DNA of 64,000 nt from CBDBGD01 sp965205235 (GTDB lineage: Bacteria; Chloroflexota; Dehalococcoidia; Lucifugimonadales; UBA1127). The translations under genes were made by a program, and so were the position numbers. Location: assembly GCA_965205235.1 (NCBI GenBank), contig CBDBGD010000007.1, forward strand, positions 372,001-436,000, given 5' to 3'. The notes beneath the pieces were generated by a model. The model ran no database searches and was not told where the DNA came from. It worked only from the letters and a program-made list of their open reading frames with translations. Below, in pieces: positions 7,509 through 17,810 of this stretch; positions within the stretch are counted from its first letter, which is position 1; the number at the start of each line of letters is the position of its first letter.

Positions 7509-8221
7509 GCGAGCGCGAGGCTCCCGCCCGGTACCAGCCACGCATTCGAGACCTGCCCAGCGGGGAGCGTCCCCGCGAGCGGCTCCGGGAGCACGGCGCC
7601 AAGCACCTGAACACCATCGAACTTCTCGCTATCCTCCTTCGCACGGGAAGCAAGGACGAGAACGTCATCGCGCTGGCCACCCGCATCCTGTCGCAGCGAG
7701 GCGGACTGGCGGGGCTGGCACGCTCCGACTTCCACGAACTGAGCGGGCTGCACGGCATGGGCGAGGCCAAGACCGCCCAGGTGATGGCGTCCCTGGAGCT
7801 GGGCCGGCGAGTCACAGATCTCAGGCCGGAGGATCGTAGAGTCATCCGCTCACCCAGAGACGTGGCGAACCTGCTGACGTCGGAAATGGCATATCTTCCG
7901 CAGGAGAGTCTGCGCGTGCTGCTGCTGAACACCCGGAACCAGGTGATGGGGCGGCCCAAGGAGATCTACAAAGGCAACGTCAGCTCGGCCGTGGTGCGCT
8001 CCGCAGAGGTCTTTCGGGACGCCGTTCGGGAGAACTGCCCCTCCATCATCATCGTGCACAACCACCCGTCGGGAGACCCCACGCCCTCCAACGACGACGC
8101 CCGGGTCACCGAGCAGCTGGTGAAGGCCGGCCGTCTGCTGGACATAGAGGTGCTGGACCACGTCGTCGTGGCGCAGGGAGGGTTCGTCAGCCTCAAGGAC
8201 CGGGGCTTGGGGTTCACGTAG
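7505..8221 (+). CDS. radC: RadC family protein (JAB/JAMM domain)
   Basis: 238 residues from GTG 7505, overlapping the preceding stop. N-terminal helix-hairpin-helix region (GLHGMGEAKTAQV), then an Mpr1/Pad1-type metal site HNHPSGDP: His185, His187 and Asp198 match the HxH-x10-D metal ligands of RadC. The family is widespread and often called a DNA repair protein, but no biochemical repair role is settled. Full length and intact. The start at 7505 rather than a longer upstream frame is supported by the overlap with the zinc-ribbon gene and the family length. Confidence 0.93.
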   Translation: MSEREAPARYQPRIRDLPSGERPRERLREHGAKHLNTIELLAILLRTGSKDENVIALATRILSQRGGLAGLARSDFHELSGLHGMGEAKTAQVMASLELGRRVTDLRPEDRRVIRSPRDVANLLTSEMAYLPQESLRVLLLNTRNQVMGRPKEIYKGNVSSAVVRSAEVFRDAVRENCPSIIIVHNHPSGDPTPSNDDARVTEQLVKAGRLLDIEVLDHVVVAQGGFVSLKDRGLGFT

Positions 8222-8284
8222 CGTCGCTGTTGCCGCGGTCGGCGGGCGGGTGGTATCGTTGGCGCCCGCGAGGAGGCAACGACG

Positions 8285-8848
8285 ATGAGCAGCGAGGACA
8301 CCGCCAACGTCACCGGAGAGACGCTCTACGAGGCACGCTTCGACCCCAAGATCGCCGGCCATGGACGTGTGCTGATTGCCCTGTGGTCCATCGTCACCGT
8401 CGTCGGCATCCCCTTCATCCCCTTCGTGCTCCTGCTCAGCCTCTGGTACTACCCGGAGTACCTGCGACGCATCTCGGCCCGGCTCACGACCAACGCAGTG
8501 GAGATACGCAAGGGCGTCTTCTTCCGCAAGGAGTCCACGATACCCCTCAACCGCATCACCGACGTCCGCCTGCACGACGGACCGGTCATGCGCCACTACG
8601 GCCTGCGGGGACTCCGGGTCGAGACCGCGGGCCAGTCCGGCCAGGACTCCAGCAGCGAGGGCGACCTGGTGGGGGTCATCGACGCCGCGGAGTTTCGCGA
8701 CCGGATTCTGCGCCAGCGGCAGCGGGTCCTGGGCGGCGAGGAGGCCCGGCTCGCCCCCGCCGAGGCAGCCGGCTCCACGTCGGAGCTGCTGACGGAGATC
8801 CGGGACATCCTGGCCAGGATAGAGACGCAGGGGCGCCGGGACGGCTAG
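8285..8848 (+). CDS. Membrane protein with bacterial PH domain (YdbS/YdbT-like)
   Basis: 187 residues, GAGGAGG before ATG 8285. Two closely spaced hydrophobic segments (about residues 33-60, IALWSIVTVVGIPFIPFVLL) form a hairpin in the membrane, followed by a bPH2-type beta domain with LTTNAVEIRKGVFFRKESTI and IPLNRITDV, the usual core of this family. The C-terminal 50 residues look coiled and charged. Function of this family is not established; membrane organisation is often proposed. Its stop codon overlaps the stop of the convergent permease gene. Confidence 0.8.
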   Translation: MSSEDTANVTGETLYEARFDPKIAGHGRVLIALWSIVTVVGIPFIPFVLLLSLWYYPEYLRRISARLTTNAVEIRKGVFFRKESTIPLNRITDVRLHDGPVMRHYGLRGLRVETAGQSGQDSSSEGDLVGVIDAAEFRDRILRQRQRVLGGEEARLAPAEAAGSTSELLTEIRDILARIETQGRRDG

Positions 8849-10905
8849 CGGACGACGGCCTGCCCGACGGGGAAACGTTCGCGGGCCACGTTGTCCACCT
8901 TGTAGGTGACCCGGTAGCCGCCCTCCTGCGGGATGGTGTCCAACAGAGGCATCAGGGTGAAGGGGTCGCGTGAGTCGTCGGGGTATGGCTCGATGGTGAC
9001 GAAGATGGGCTCGCCGCGAATGTCCGTGGGGAAGTCGTAGCCCTTGGGCGGGTTGACGATGTAGTCCTCCCCCGGCATCTCCGGGATGAAGGGCAGAGGC
9101 CCGTTGTGGGGCGAGTCAAAGTCGTGGCCGTAGACGTAGTAGAAGCGGCCCGTGGTGAAGGGCTTGCCCTGGATCTCCACCCACCCCTCGTAGACCCAGC
9201 CCGGCGGTAGCTCCGGCAGGTGGAAGCCGGGGTCGCCTGCAAGGGTGTCGAAGTAGGTCAGGTCAATCCACCAGACGCCGCTCTTCCAGTCCTCATCGCC
9301 GTAGCTGCTGGGCGAGGAGAGGATGTAGAAGGCCCTGGCCCGCCGGTAGGAGTTGTCGAGGGCGAGAGGATGGTCGACGGAGAGCTCCGCGACGCCGTCC
9401 TCGATGACCCCCGCGAGGTAGCGGGTGTCCGAGGGCAGGCCGTCCGCATCGCCTGAGGGCTCGATGGTGATGAGGACGTCCGTCGCGCTGCCGGTGTCCG
9501 CGCCCAGGGCGAAGCGGCCTCCCGGGATGGCGAGGCCCTGCAGGTCGACAAGCTCCCCGGCGGGGCCGACGTTGAACTTACCCAGGCTCAGGACCTTCGT
9601 GTCGAAGACGGCCCAGGCCTCGTAGTGGAAGCCGTTCTGCATCGGCTCCAGGCGCGTGAACGCCAGCGCCACCTCCCCCTCACCGGCGGGAGGCTGATGC
9701 ACGGTGAAGGAGGTGAGCTGCAGCCGGTGCTGGATGTCGGGGAGCACGACAGTCCCCAGCCCGTCGCCGTCGTTCCTGGTGTCGGCGATGCTGCGAAAGC
9801 CCAAGGCGGTGTCGGGCACGAAGGGCGTGAGGGCGAAGATTGCTACTCCTCCCACCAGCCCCACCACCCACGTCGCGCCCGCGAAGGCGACGATGGCCCG
9901 CCGCGGCAGCGCCCGCGCCAGCCCCCAGAAGGTGATGGGCCCGCCCGCGGCCGCCGTGAACAGCAGTGTCGCCGCCGGCGCCTCGCCCATCCCCAGCAGC
10001 AGCAGCACGACCACCAGAGGGATCTCGAACAGCAGCGGCACGTTGATCAGGATGCCCAGCGTCGCCGCGAGGGCCACGCCCTGGACGTCGTTGCCCAGGT
10101 AGTCCCCCACCACGTCCGGCCGCACCCACTGCAGCGCGAGGCCGCTGGCAAAGCCGGCGATGACCATGATCGGGCCCAGGCGCAGCAGATACCCCAGGCT
10201 GGCCCGCATCCAGTCTCGCGTCGCCTCCCACAGCGCCTCGCCCCAGCCCACGGGCTCCGCGTCACCCAGGGCCAGCGGCACCCCCGACGGTGGAGCCTCG
10301 CCCTTCTCGCCGCCGACGAGGCGCGCCACAACCGGCCCTATGAGCAGACCCGCAATCAGGCTCAGCAGGATACGCGAGCCTCCCATAAGGGGGGTGAAGA
10401 TCAGCGCCACCATGAGCAGCGCCGGGATGTTCAGCGTGGCCGACCCCTGCACGACGCCAAGCGTCGTCGAGATCGAGGCGCCGCTGCCGCGCAGGGCGCG
10501 GGTGATGGGCACGATACAGGCCGAGCAGAGGCTCAGCGGCGTGCCCACGGCCAGTCCCTTGATCGACCCCCAGATGCCGCCGCTGCTCGAGAGCCGCACA
10601 CCCTCGGGGAAGAGGAAGGAGGCGGTCAACCCCGCCACGAGGAAGGCGAAGATCATGCCCGGCGCGACCAGCTCCATGTAGGTTATCGAGAACTCCCACC
10701 ACCGGTGGAGCAGGGACTGGCCCGTGTTGATGCAGAAGCCCTGGAAGCACTGCGCGCTGGGGCCGGACACCGCCGCCAGGTCGTCGCGGACGATGTCCAG
10801 CTTGGGGAAGCGGTTGAAACCTACGAACAGCCCGAGCAGAACGCCCAGCAGCCCCAGGCCAGCAATGCGCTTCTTCCGAAGTCCTCGTACACCCATGTCA
10901 GGCAA
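8845..10905 (-). CDS. ArsP/DUF318-type permease fused to tandem RskA-like extracytoplasmic domains
   Basis: 686 residues. The first about 370 residues form a permease of the COG0701/ArsP_1 type: about nine hydrophobic segments, with LSLCSACIVPITRAL replacing the usual PLCSCGVxP Cys motif. The last about 300 residues are soluble and contain two units resembling the C-terminal domain of anti-sigma-K factor RskA: GFHYEAWAVFDTKVLSLGKF near residue 420 and GWVYEGWVEIQGKPFTTGRF near residue 580. ArsP-type permeases export organoarsenicals or unknown solutes; RskA domains sense extracytoplasmic signals. The fusion suggests a gated or sensing transporter (inference). The ATG at 10905 precedes GVRGLRKKRIAGLG, a cytoplasmic basic start. 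Confidence 0.8.
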   Translation of the reverse strand: MPDMGVRGLRKKRIAGLGLLGVLLGLFVGFNRFPKLDIVRDDLAAVSGPSAQCFQGFCINTGQSLLHRWWEFSITYMELVAPGMIFAFLVAGLTASFLFPEGVRLSSSGGIWGSIKGLAVGTPLSLCSACIVPITRALRGSGASISTTLGVVQGSATLNIPALLMVALIFTPLMGGSRILLSLIAGLLIGPVVARLVGGEKGEAPPSGVPLALGDAEPVGWGEALWEATRDWMRASLGYLLRLGPIMVIAGFASGLALQWVRPDVVGDYLGNDVQGVALAATLGILINVPLLFEIPLVVVLLLLGMGEAPAATLLFTAAAGGPITFWGLARALPRRAIVAFAGATWVVGLVGGVAIFALTPFVPDTALGFRSIADTRNDGDGLGTVVLPDIQHRLQLTSFTVHQPPAGEGEVALAFTRLEPMQNGFHYEAWAVFDTKVLSLGKFNVGPAGELVDLQGLAIPGGRFALGADTGSATDVLITIEPSGDADGLPSDTRYLAGVIEDGVAELSVDHPLALDNSYRRARAFYILSSPSSYGDEDWKSGVWWIDLTYFDTLAGDPGFHLPELPPGWVYEGWVEIQGKPFTTGRFYYVYGHDFDSPHNGPLPFIPEMPGEDYIVNPPKGYDFPTDIRGEPIFVTIEPYPDDSRDPFTLMPLLDTIPQEGGYRVTYKVDNVARERFPVGQAVVR

Positions 10906-10987
10906 AATGCTCGCGCCGTTCTCCTACGAGGTCAATATCGTAGCGTGCCCAGTCCCACCCACCAGGCGGCGGAGCAGGGAGCGAACG

Positions 10988-11593
10988 CTAGGTCTCCGGC
11001 TGTGCCGCCTCCTCGGACCGGCGTCGGCGCGCGGCGAACCAGTCGATGACGTTGGCGCGCACCATGATCACCGCGCCCAGGAGCAGGACGCCCAGCACCG
11101 TCCCCAGGCTGTAGTCGAAGACCGGGGCCAGTCCCATCGCGATAGCGAGGCCCAGGCCGGCGGACCAGCCGGTGTTGTGCGTCTTCGCCAGGGTCAGGAA
11201 CCCCGGCACGGCGCCCACCAGCCCCGGCACGGGAATGACTGCGAGTGTCACGCCGATTGTCGTGGCGAGCCCGCCACCGCCGCGGAGGCCCAGGAAGACC
11301 GAGTGCAGGTGCCCCAGCACCGCAGCCGCGCCGGGGATGAGACGCCACGCTCCCTCGACGCCAATGATGTCTGCGACCACGACGGCCAGGACGCCCTTGC
11401 CCGCGTCGCCCAGCAGGGCCAGCGCACCGGGCACGCGGCCCACGGTGCGGAAGACATTGGCGGCGCCGGGGTTCCTGGTGCCCAGCGCAAAGGCGTCCCG
11501 GCCCCAGGCGCGGGCCATCAGGTAGGCCGTGGGAATCGAGCCGAGGAGGTATCCCAGGGCGACCGCCAGCGCAAGAGTCAGGGTATCGTTCAT
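10988..11593 (-). CDS. plsY: Glycerol-3-phosphate acyltransferase PlsY
   Basis: 201 residues from ATG 11593, which overlaps the TGA stop of the upstream hydrolase gene (ATGA). Five or so transmembrane segments and the three PlsY loops: GSIPTAY near the N-terminus, GTRNPGAANVFR (phosphate-binding) near residue 45, and GHLHSVFLGLRGGGGLAT in the middle (the usual K-G-G-K is here R-G-G-G-G). PlsY transfers the acyl group from acyl-phosphate to glycerol-3-phosphate, the first step of phospholipid synthesis. C-terminal RRRR tail is cytoplasmic. Confidence 0.93.
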   Translation of the reverse strand: MNDTLTLALAVALGYLLGSIPTAYLMARAWGRDAFALGTRNPGAANVFRTVGRVPGALALLGDAGKGVLAVVVADIIGVEGAWRLIPGAAAVLGHLHSVFLGLRGGGGLATTIGVTLAVIPVPGLVGAVPGFLTLAKTHNTGWSAGLGLAIAMGLAPVFDYSLGTVLGVLLLGAVIMVRANVIDWFAARRRRSEEAAQPET

Positions 11594-12501
11594 GCGAGCG
11601 GCCCTGTCGTGTCGTCCTCCGCCAGGTAGGCCTGGAGGATGCGATTGAACTCGTCGGCCTGCTCCAGCTGGGGCCAGTGGCCGCACCGGTCGAGGACCAC
11701 CGTCTGCGCCGAGGGGCGCCTCCGGGCCGCGGCGTAGGCATGGGCAACCGGCAGGACCTTGTCCTGCGCGCCCCAGACGATGAGGAGCGGCATGGCAAGC
11801 TCCGGCAGCCGGTCCAGCAGGATGTAGTCCGGGCGCACGCCGCGGAAGCTCGCCCCGTTCCGCAGGGCGTTGAGCTCGGCGCGACTGGCCTCGGGGGCGA
11901 TGCGTGCCCCGCGGAAGGCGTCCACGAGCACCCGCCGCGTCACCTTCCCCTCCGTGGAAGCGTGCCGCATCAGCGCACGAGCGTAGCCGAACACGCTGCT
12001 CCGCCGCATGATCTCGCCCACGACGGGCAGGGACGCCAGGCGAAGGAGGAACGCCAACTCGCGCCCCAGGCCCGCGGCGTCGACGAGCGCGAGGCGGGTA
12101 ACCCGCTCGGGGCGCTCAAGGGCAAAGCCCAGGGACAGAAGGCCGCCCATGGAGTTGCCCACCAGGGCTGCTCGGGGGACGTCCATCGCATCGAGGAAGG
12201 CGTCGAGGTAGTCGATCCCGGCGTCCAGCGAGTACTCGATATCCGGTTTCTCGCTATCGCCGTGGCCGGGCATGTCCAGAGCGTAGACCGTGTACCGCTC
12301 GGCCAGCGGCGGAATGGTGCGCTGCCAGGTCGCCAGGGAGGAGCCCAGGCCGTGGATGAGCACCACCGGCGGACCCTGGCCCGCCACGACGTAGTGGGTC
12401 CCGATGCCCGCGACCTCCACGTAGCGGTGGCGGAGGCCGTCCAGCACCGACGTTCCGGTCGGGGACGACGCCCTCATGGACGCACCGTGGGACAGCGCCA
12501 T
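11590..12501 (-). CDS. Alpha/beta-hydrolase
   Basis: 303 residues. Oxyanion loop HGLGSS (residues 50-55), nucleophile elbow GNSMGG with Ser117, acid Asp247 in VWGAQDKV, and His275 in DRCGHWPQLE complete the catalytic triad. The fold and motifs match the broad MhpC/epoxide-hydrolase/esterase superfamily; the substrate cannot be deduced. A lid region lies between residues 150 and 225. It is 42 bases downstream of clpC and overlaps plsY, so it is likely expressed with both. Confidence 0.9.
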   Translation of the reverse strand: MALSHGASMRASSPTGTSVLDGLRHRYVEVAGIGTHYVVAGQGPPVVLIHGLGSSLATWQRTIPPLAERYTVYALDMPGHGDSEKPDIEYSLDAGIDYLDAFLDAMDVPRAALVGNSMGGLLSLGFALERPERVTRLALVDAAGLGRELAFLLRLASLPVVGEIMRRSSVFGYARALMRHASTEGKVTRRVLVDAFRGARIAPEASRAELNALRNGASFRGVRPDYILLDRLPELAMPLLIVWGAQDKVLPVAHAYAAARRRPSAQTVVLDRCGHWPQLEQADEFNRILQAYLAEDDTTGPLA

Positions 12502-12543
12502 CGGCGAGAAGACCTCCCTCGTGCGACGTGGCCGTTCGGCGCT

Positions 12544-14993
<2,450 letters not shown>

Positions 14994-14997
<4 letters not shown>

Positions 14998-15341
14998 GAG
15001 ACCACCTCCTCAGCGCCTCCGTCGGGGCTCGCGTGCGCCCCGCGGCGCTGGAGCTCCGCATTCAGATGGCGCACCAGCTCCTCCATCTCCTGGAGCTGGG
15101 CCATCAGCCGAAGGGCCACTTCCACGCCCGCCAGGTTCACGCCCATGTCGCTCATCAGCGTCTTGATGCGGCGGATGCGCACCACCTCCCGCGGCGAGTA
15201 GAGTCGAATGTTGCCGCTCGACCGGGAGGGCTCCAGCAGGCCCGTGCGCTCGTAGTAGCGCAGGGTCTGGGGAGGCAGACTCACCATTTTGGCCACCACG
15301 CTGATGACGTAGCAGGGCTCGTCGAAGTCCGGCTGCTCCAT
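14994..15341 (-). CDS. hspR: HspR-like MerR-family heat-shock repressor
   Basis: 115 residues from ATG 15341. The N-terminal MerR winged helix reads YVISVVAKMVSLPPQTLRYY then ERTGLLEPSRSSGNIRLYS, close to HspR, followed by a coiled coil used for dimerisation and an acidic tail. HspR represses heat-shock operons by binding HAIR inverted repeats, usually with DnaK as co-repressor. Here it lies between dnaJ and clpC and would control its own operon. I did not find a clear HAIR site upstream of dnaJ; see the palindrome at 16407-16428. Confidence 0.88.
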
Positions 15342-15376
15342 GGTCACGTCCTCACCGCCTTCTTCATCGTCAGGGA

Positions 15377-16351
15377 CTACTTCTCGCGCAGCGCCCGAAG
15401 TTCCTCGAAGCGCCGGCGCTCCTCGTCGGTCAGGTTCGCCGGCAGCGCCACCTTGGCGGTCACGTAGAGCGCTCCCTTCTCCGAGGGCCGCCCCAGGTGG
15501 GGCATGCCCTGGTTGGCCAGCCGGAAGACCCGTCCGTTGGGCGTCTCCGGGGGCATGGTAAGCGCCACGCTGCCCTTGAGCGTCTGCACCACCACCTCGC
15601 CGCCCAGGAGTGCGTCGTAGAGCGGCACGCCGACCTTCGCGTGAAGGTCCGCGCCGGTGCGACGGAACCGAGAGTCGGGGCGGACGGTGATGACCAGCAG
15701 CACCTCCTGGCCTCCGGCGTTCACCCGCACACGCGAGCCGCTTTCCACGCCGGGCGGAATGCGTGCCTCGCCGCGCGTGGGCTGGAAGGTGAAGCCCCGG
15801 CCGAGGCAGGCGGAGCACATCCCGCCGGACGTGCGGCCCCTGCCGTCGCAGGAGGCGCAGGCCGTCTGCCGCGTCACCTGGATCGCCCTAACGGCGCCGT
15901 CGTGGGCCTCCTCCAGCGTCAGCTCCACCGGCTGCTCCAGCGTGGCGGGCCTGGCGCGGGGCCGGGACGCTGTGCCGACGCCGCCGCGGCCGCCGCCGAA
16001 GAAGCGCCCGAAGATGTCACCGAGGTCGAAGTCGCCGAGCAGGTCGTCGAAGGCGCCGGGGCCTGCGGAGCCCGGCCCCCATCGGAAGTGACCGGCGCCG
16101 GGCGAGCCCTGCCCGCCGAACTGCTGGGCCTGCTTCCAGTTGTCGCCGAACCGGTCGTAGAGTCTGCGGCTCTCCGCGTTCGAGAGGACCTCGTGGGCCT
16201 CGTTGATCTCCTTGAAGCGCTCGGCCGCGTCCGGCTGGCCGGGGTTCAGGTCCGGGTGGTGCTTGCGGGCCAGCCGCCGGAACGCGGCGCGGATGTCCCG
16301 CTCGCTCGCAGAGCGGGAGACGCCCAGCAGGTTGTAGTAGTCCTTTGCCAT
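15377..16351 (-). CDS. dnaJ: DnaJ-family co-chaperone with a reduced zinc-binding region
   Basis: 324 residues. J domain at residues 1-70 with the HPD motif at 32-34, a Gly/Phe-rich linker (80-130), then substrate-binding domains. Only one pair of CxxCxGxG repeats is present (Cys165/168 and Cys179/182) where canonical DnaJ has four repeats and two zinc sites. The missing half makes it intermediate between DnaJ and CbpA. It stimulates the DnaK ATPase; no dnaK or grpE is nearby. First gene of the dnaJ-hspR-clpC operon, transcribed from the divergent promoter region at 16370-16397. Confidence 0.92.
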   Translation of the reverse strand: MAKDYYNLLGVSRSASERDIRAAFRRLARKHHPDLNPGQPDAAERFKEINEAHEVLSNAESRRLYDRFGDNWKQAQQFGGQGSPGAGHFRWGPGSAGPGAFDDLLGDFDLGDIFGRFFGGGRGGVGTASRPRARPATLEQPVELTLEEAHDGAVRAIQVTRQTACASCDGRGRTSGGMCSACLGRGFTFQPTRGEARIPPGVESGSRVRVNAGGQEVLLVITVRPDSRFRRTGADLHAKVGVPLYDALLGGEVVVQTLKGSVALTMPPETPNGRVFRLANQGMPHLGRPSEKGALYVTAKVALPANLTDEERRRFEELRALREK

Positions 16352-16369
16352 TGGTAGCGCTCCGACTTC

Positions 16370-16397
16370 AGCATACCATTTTCAATGTTCCTGTCAA
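16370..16397 (-). promoter_or_regulatory. Promoter of the dnaJ-hspR-clpC operon
   Basis: On the minus strand TTGACA (16392-16397), a 16-base spacer and TATGCT (16370-16375), ending 19 bases before the dnaJ start codon. A consensus -35 box in an otherwise GC-rich genome makes it credible. Confidence 0.65.
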
Positions 16398-16406
16398 GAG
16401 TGGTAA

Positions 16407-16428
16407 ATATAAATGAGTCAGTTTATAT
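16407..16428. promoter_or_regulatory. Palindromic operator candidate between divergent heat-shock promoters
   Basis: ATATAAA (16407-16413) and TTTATAT (16422-16428) form perfect 7-bp arms around TGAGTCAG. The site is centred between the two outward-facing -35 boxes, so a bound protein would cover both promoters. It does not match the HAIR consensus CTTGAGT-N7-ACTCAAG nor CIRCE. Confidence 0.5.
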
Positions 16429-16436
16429 CAGAGTTC

Positions 16437-16465
16437 TTGACAACACTATGAATATCCTCTATCAT
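16437..16465 (+). promoter_or_regulatory. Promoter of hsp20
   Basis: TTGACA (16437-16442), 17 bases, TATCAT (16460-16465); start codon 61 bases further on. Mirrors the dnaJ promoter on the other strand. Confidence 0.65.
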
Positions 16466-16526
16466 CAACATCGAGATGCGGCCACGGAGGCCGCACGAGA
16501 CCAGACACCAACACAGGAGGTAGAGC

Positions 16527-16961
16527 ATGGTGTTGCAACGCTGGGAACCATTCCGAGACATGGTGAGGATGGAGCGGGCCGTGGACCGCATGTGGCGCGG
16601 CTTCCGCGGCCACGACGGGGCGTCGGTCGGCGTCGGGACCCTGCCGCTGGACGTCCTGGAGCGCGGCGAGGACATCGTCATCCGGGCGTCACTGCCGGGC
16701 ATGGACCCGAACGACATCAACGCGACGCTGGAGGGGAACGTCCTCACCATCAAGGGGCAGACGGAGGCCGCGTCGGAGCATGAGGACGCCGGCTACGTGC
16801 TGCGGGAGCGGCGCACGGGCGCCTTCCACCGCACGCTCCGCCTGCCCAACACCGTGGACACCGACAAGGTCTCCACGCGCTACGAGGCCGGAGTGCTCTC
16901 CATCACCTTCCCCAAGCTGGAGGTCAAGAAGGCCAAGCAGCTCAAGGTGGACGTCGCCTAG
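16527..16961 (+). CDS. Hsp20-family small heat-shock protein
   Basis: 144 residues, AGGAGGT ahead of ATG 16527. N-terminal WEPFRDMVRMERAVDRMW is typical for bacterial sHsps; the alpha-crystallin domain runs from about residue 40 to 135 with the GVLSITFPKLE signature near the end. A short C-terminal tail KQLKVDVA replaces the usual I-x-I. Small Hsps hold unfolded proteins in oligomers without ATP. Divergent to dnaJ and probably under the same control. Confidence 0.95.
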   Translation: MVLQRWEPFRDMVRMERAVDRMWRGFRGHDGASVGVGTLPLDVLERGEDIVIRASLPGMDPNDINATLEGNVLTIKGQTEAASEHEDAGYVLRERRTGAFHRTLRLPNTVDTDKVSTRYEAGVLSITFPKLEVKKAKQLKVDVA

Positions 16962-16987
16962 CGCGACAAGCCCCGACGAAACACAAG

Positions 16988-17020
16988 AGGCGCCCCGGAC
17001 AATCCGGGGCGCCTTGTTTT
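16988..17020 (+). terminator. Intrinsic terminator after hsp20
   Basis: AGGCGCCCCGGA (16988-16999) and TCCGGGGCGCCT (17003-17014) form a 12-bp perfect stem with loop CAA, followed by TGTTTT. It separates hsp20 from the convergent HAD gene. Confidence 0.85.
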
Positions 17021-17060
17021 GGTCGTACATGGGACGTTGGGCCGAACCCTCATCGAGGGA

Positions 17061-17759
17061 TCACGCAAGGTGTTCCAACACCTGGCCCACCGATGCGATC
17101 TCCGGCCCGCTCCAGCTCTGGCCGTCATCGGGTCGCCGCTCGTAGGGGACCCGGATGCGGACGGGGACCATCCCCACCCGTCGCGCTCCAGCCAGCTCGT
17201 CGCTCTCGCCGTCACCTACGTAGAGGCAACGCTCCGGGGCCACGCCTAGCCGCGCGCACGCAAGCTGGTAGATCCTGGAGTCCGGCTTCTTGACGCCGAC
17301 CTCGCACGAAAGCACTGCTGCGTCCACCAATGGGGCGAGCGGAGTCCCGGGCCAGTGGACCGCCGTCTCCCGAGAGCAATCGCTGATGAGGCCGATCCTG
17401 TAGCCCGACGCCCGCAGCCGTGCGATGGTGTCGAGGCTATCGTGCCGCGGCACAAGCTGTCGACCGACGGCGTCCAGGCGGATGCGTGCGGCGTGGGCCA
17501 GCCGACCGTCGTCCGGGTGCACACCGAGCTTGTGGCACAGGTGGGCCATGTAGCCCTCGGCGGTGGGGAAGACGCCCGTCATCCGCATACCGGACGTGGC
17601 TCTCCAGAGACGTGTGAACTCATCGGCAGGCGCGCCCAGGATTGAAGCGACGTCCTCAACGGCCCGATTGTACGTGCCCAGGCTGCGTCCTGGGACTTCA
17701 GGGTTGTCGACCAGCGTGCCGAACAGATCGAATATGACGGCGTCGAACTTTCTTGGCAT
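17061..17759 (-). CDS. HAD-superfamily hydrolase
   Basis: 232 residues. Motif I FDLFGTL near residue 10 (nucleophile Asp; the second position is Phe, as in haloacid dehalogenase-like members), motif II ISDCS near 125, motif III Lys in GVKKPDSRIY and motif IV YVGDGESDELAGA. The C1-type cap lies between motifs I and II. Such enzymes cleave phosphate or halide esters; the substrate is unknown. It is the last gene of the minus-strand run nfeD-floA-hypothetical-TIMP-like-HAD, 51 bases after the preceding gene. Confidence 0.88.
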   Translation of the reverse strand: MPRKFDAVIFDLFGTLVDNPEVPGRSLGTYNRAVEDVASILGAPADEFTRLWRATSGMRMTGVFPTAEGYMAHLCHKLGVHPDDGRLAHAARIRLDAVGRQLVPRHDSLDTIARLRASGYRIGLISDCSRETAVHWPGTPLAPLVDAAVLSCEVGVKKPDSRIYQLACARLGVAPERCLYVGDGESDELAGARRVGMVPVRIRVPYERRPDDGQSWSGPEIASVGQVLEHLA

Positions 17760-17810
17760 GCCTAGTCCTGGAGCGGAATAGGATTGAGCGGGGTCTCCTG
17801 TGCCGAACGA

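Noticed and set aside
7505..8221. RadC as the Mec-type JAMM protease of the CysO pathway
   Set aside because: The metal motif HNHPSG and length are those of RadC; Mec proteins are shorter and lack the N-terminal helix-hairpin-helix part.
9625..11049. 474-codon plus-strand frame opposite the permease and plsY
   Set aside because: Antisense of two well-supported genes; Gln/Arg/His-rich without domains.
16407..16428. HAIR element for HspR
   Set aside because: Arms ATATAAA/TTTATAT do not match CTTGAGT/ACTCAAG, so it is listed only as an unassigned operator.
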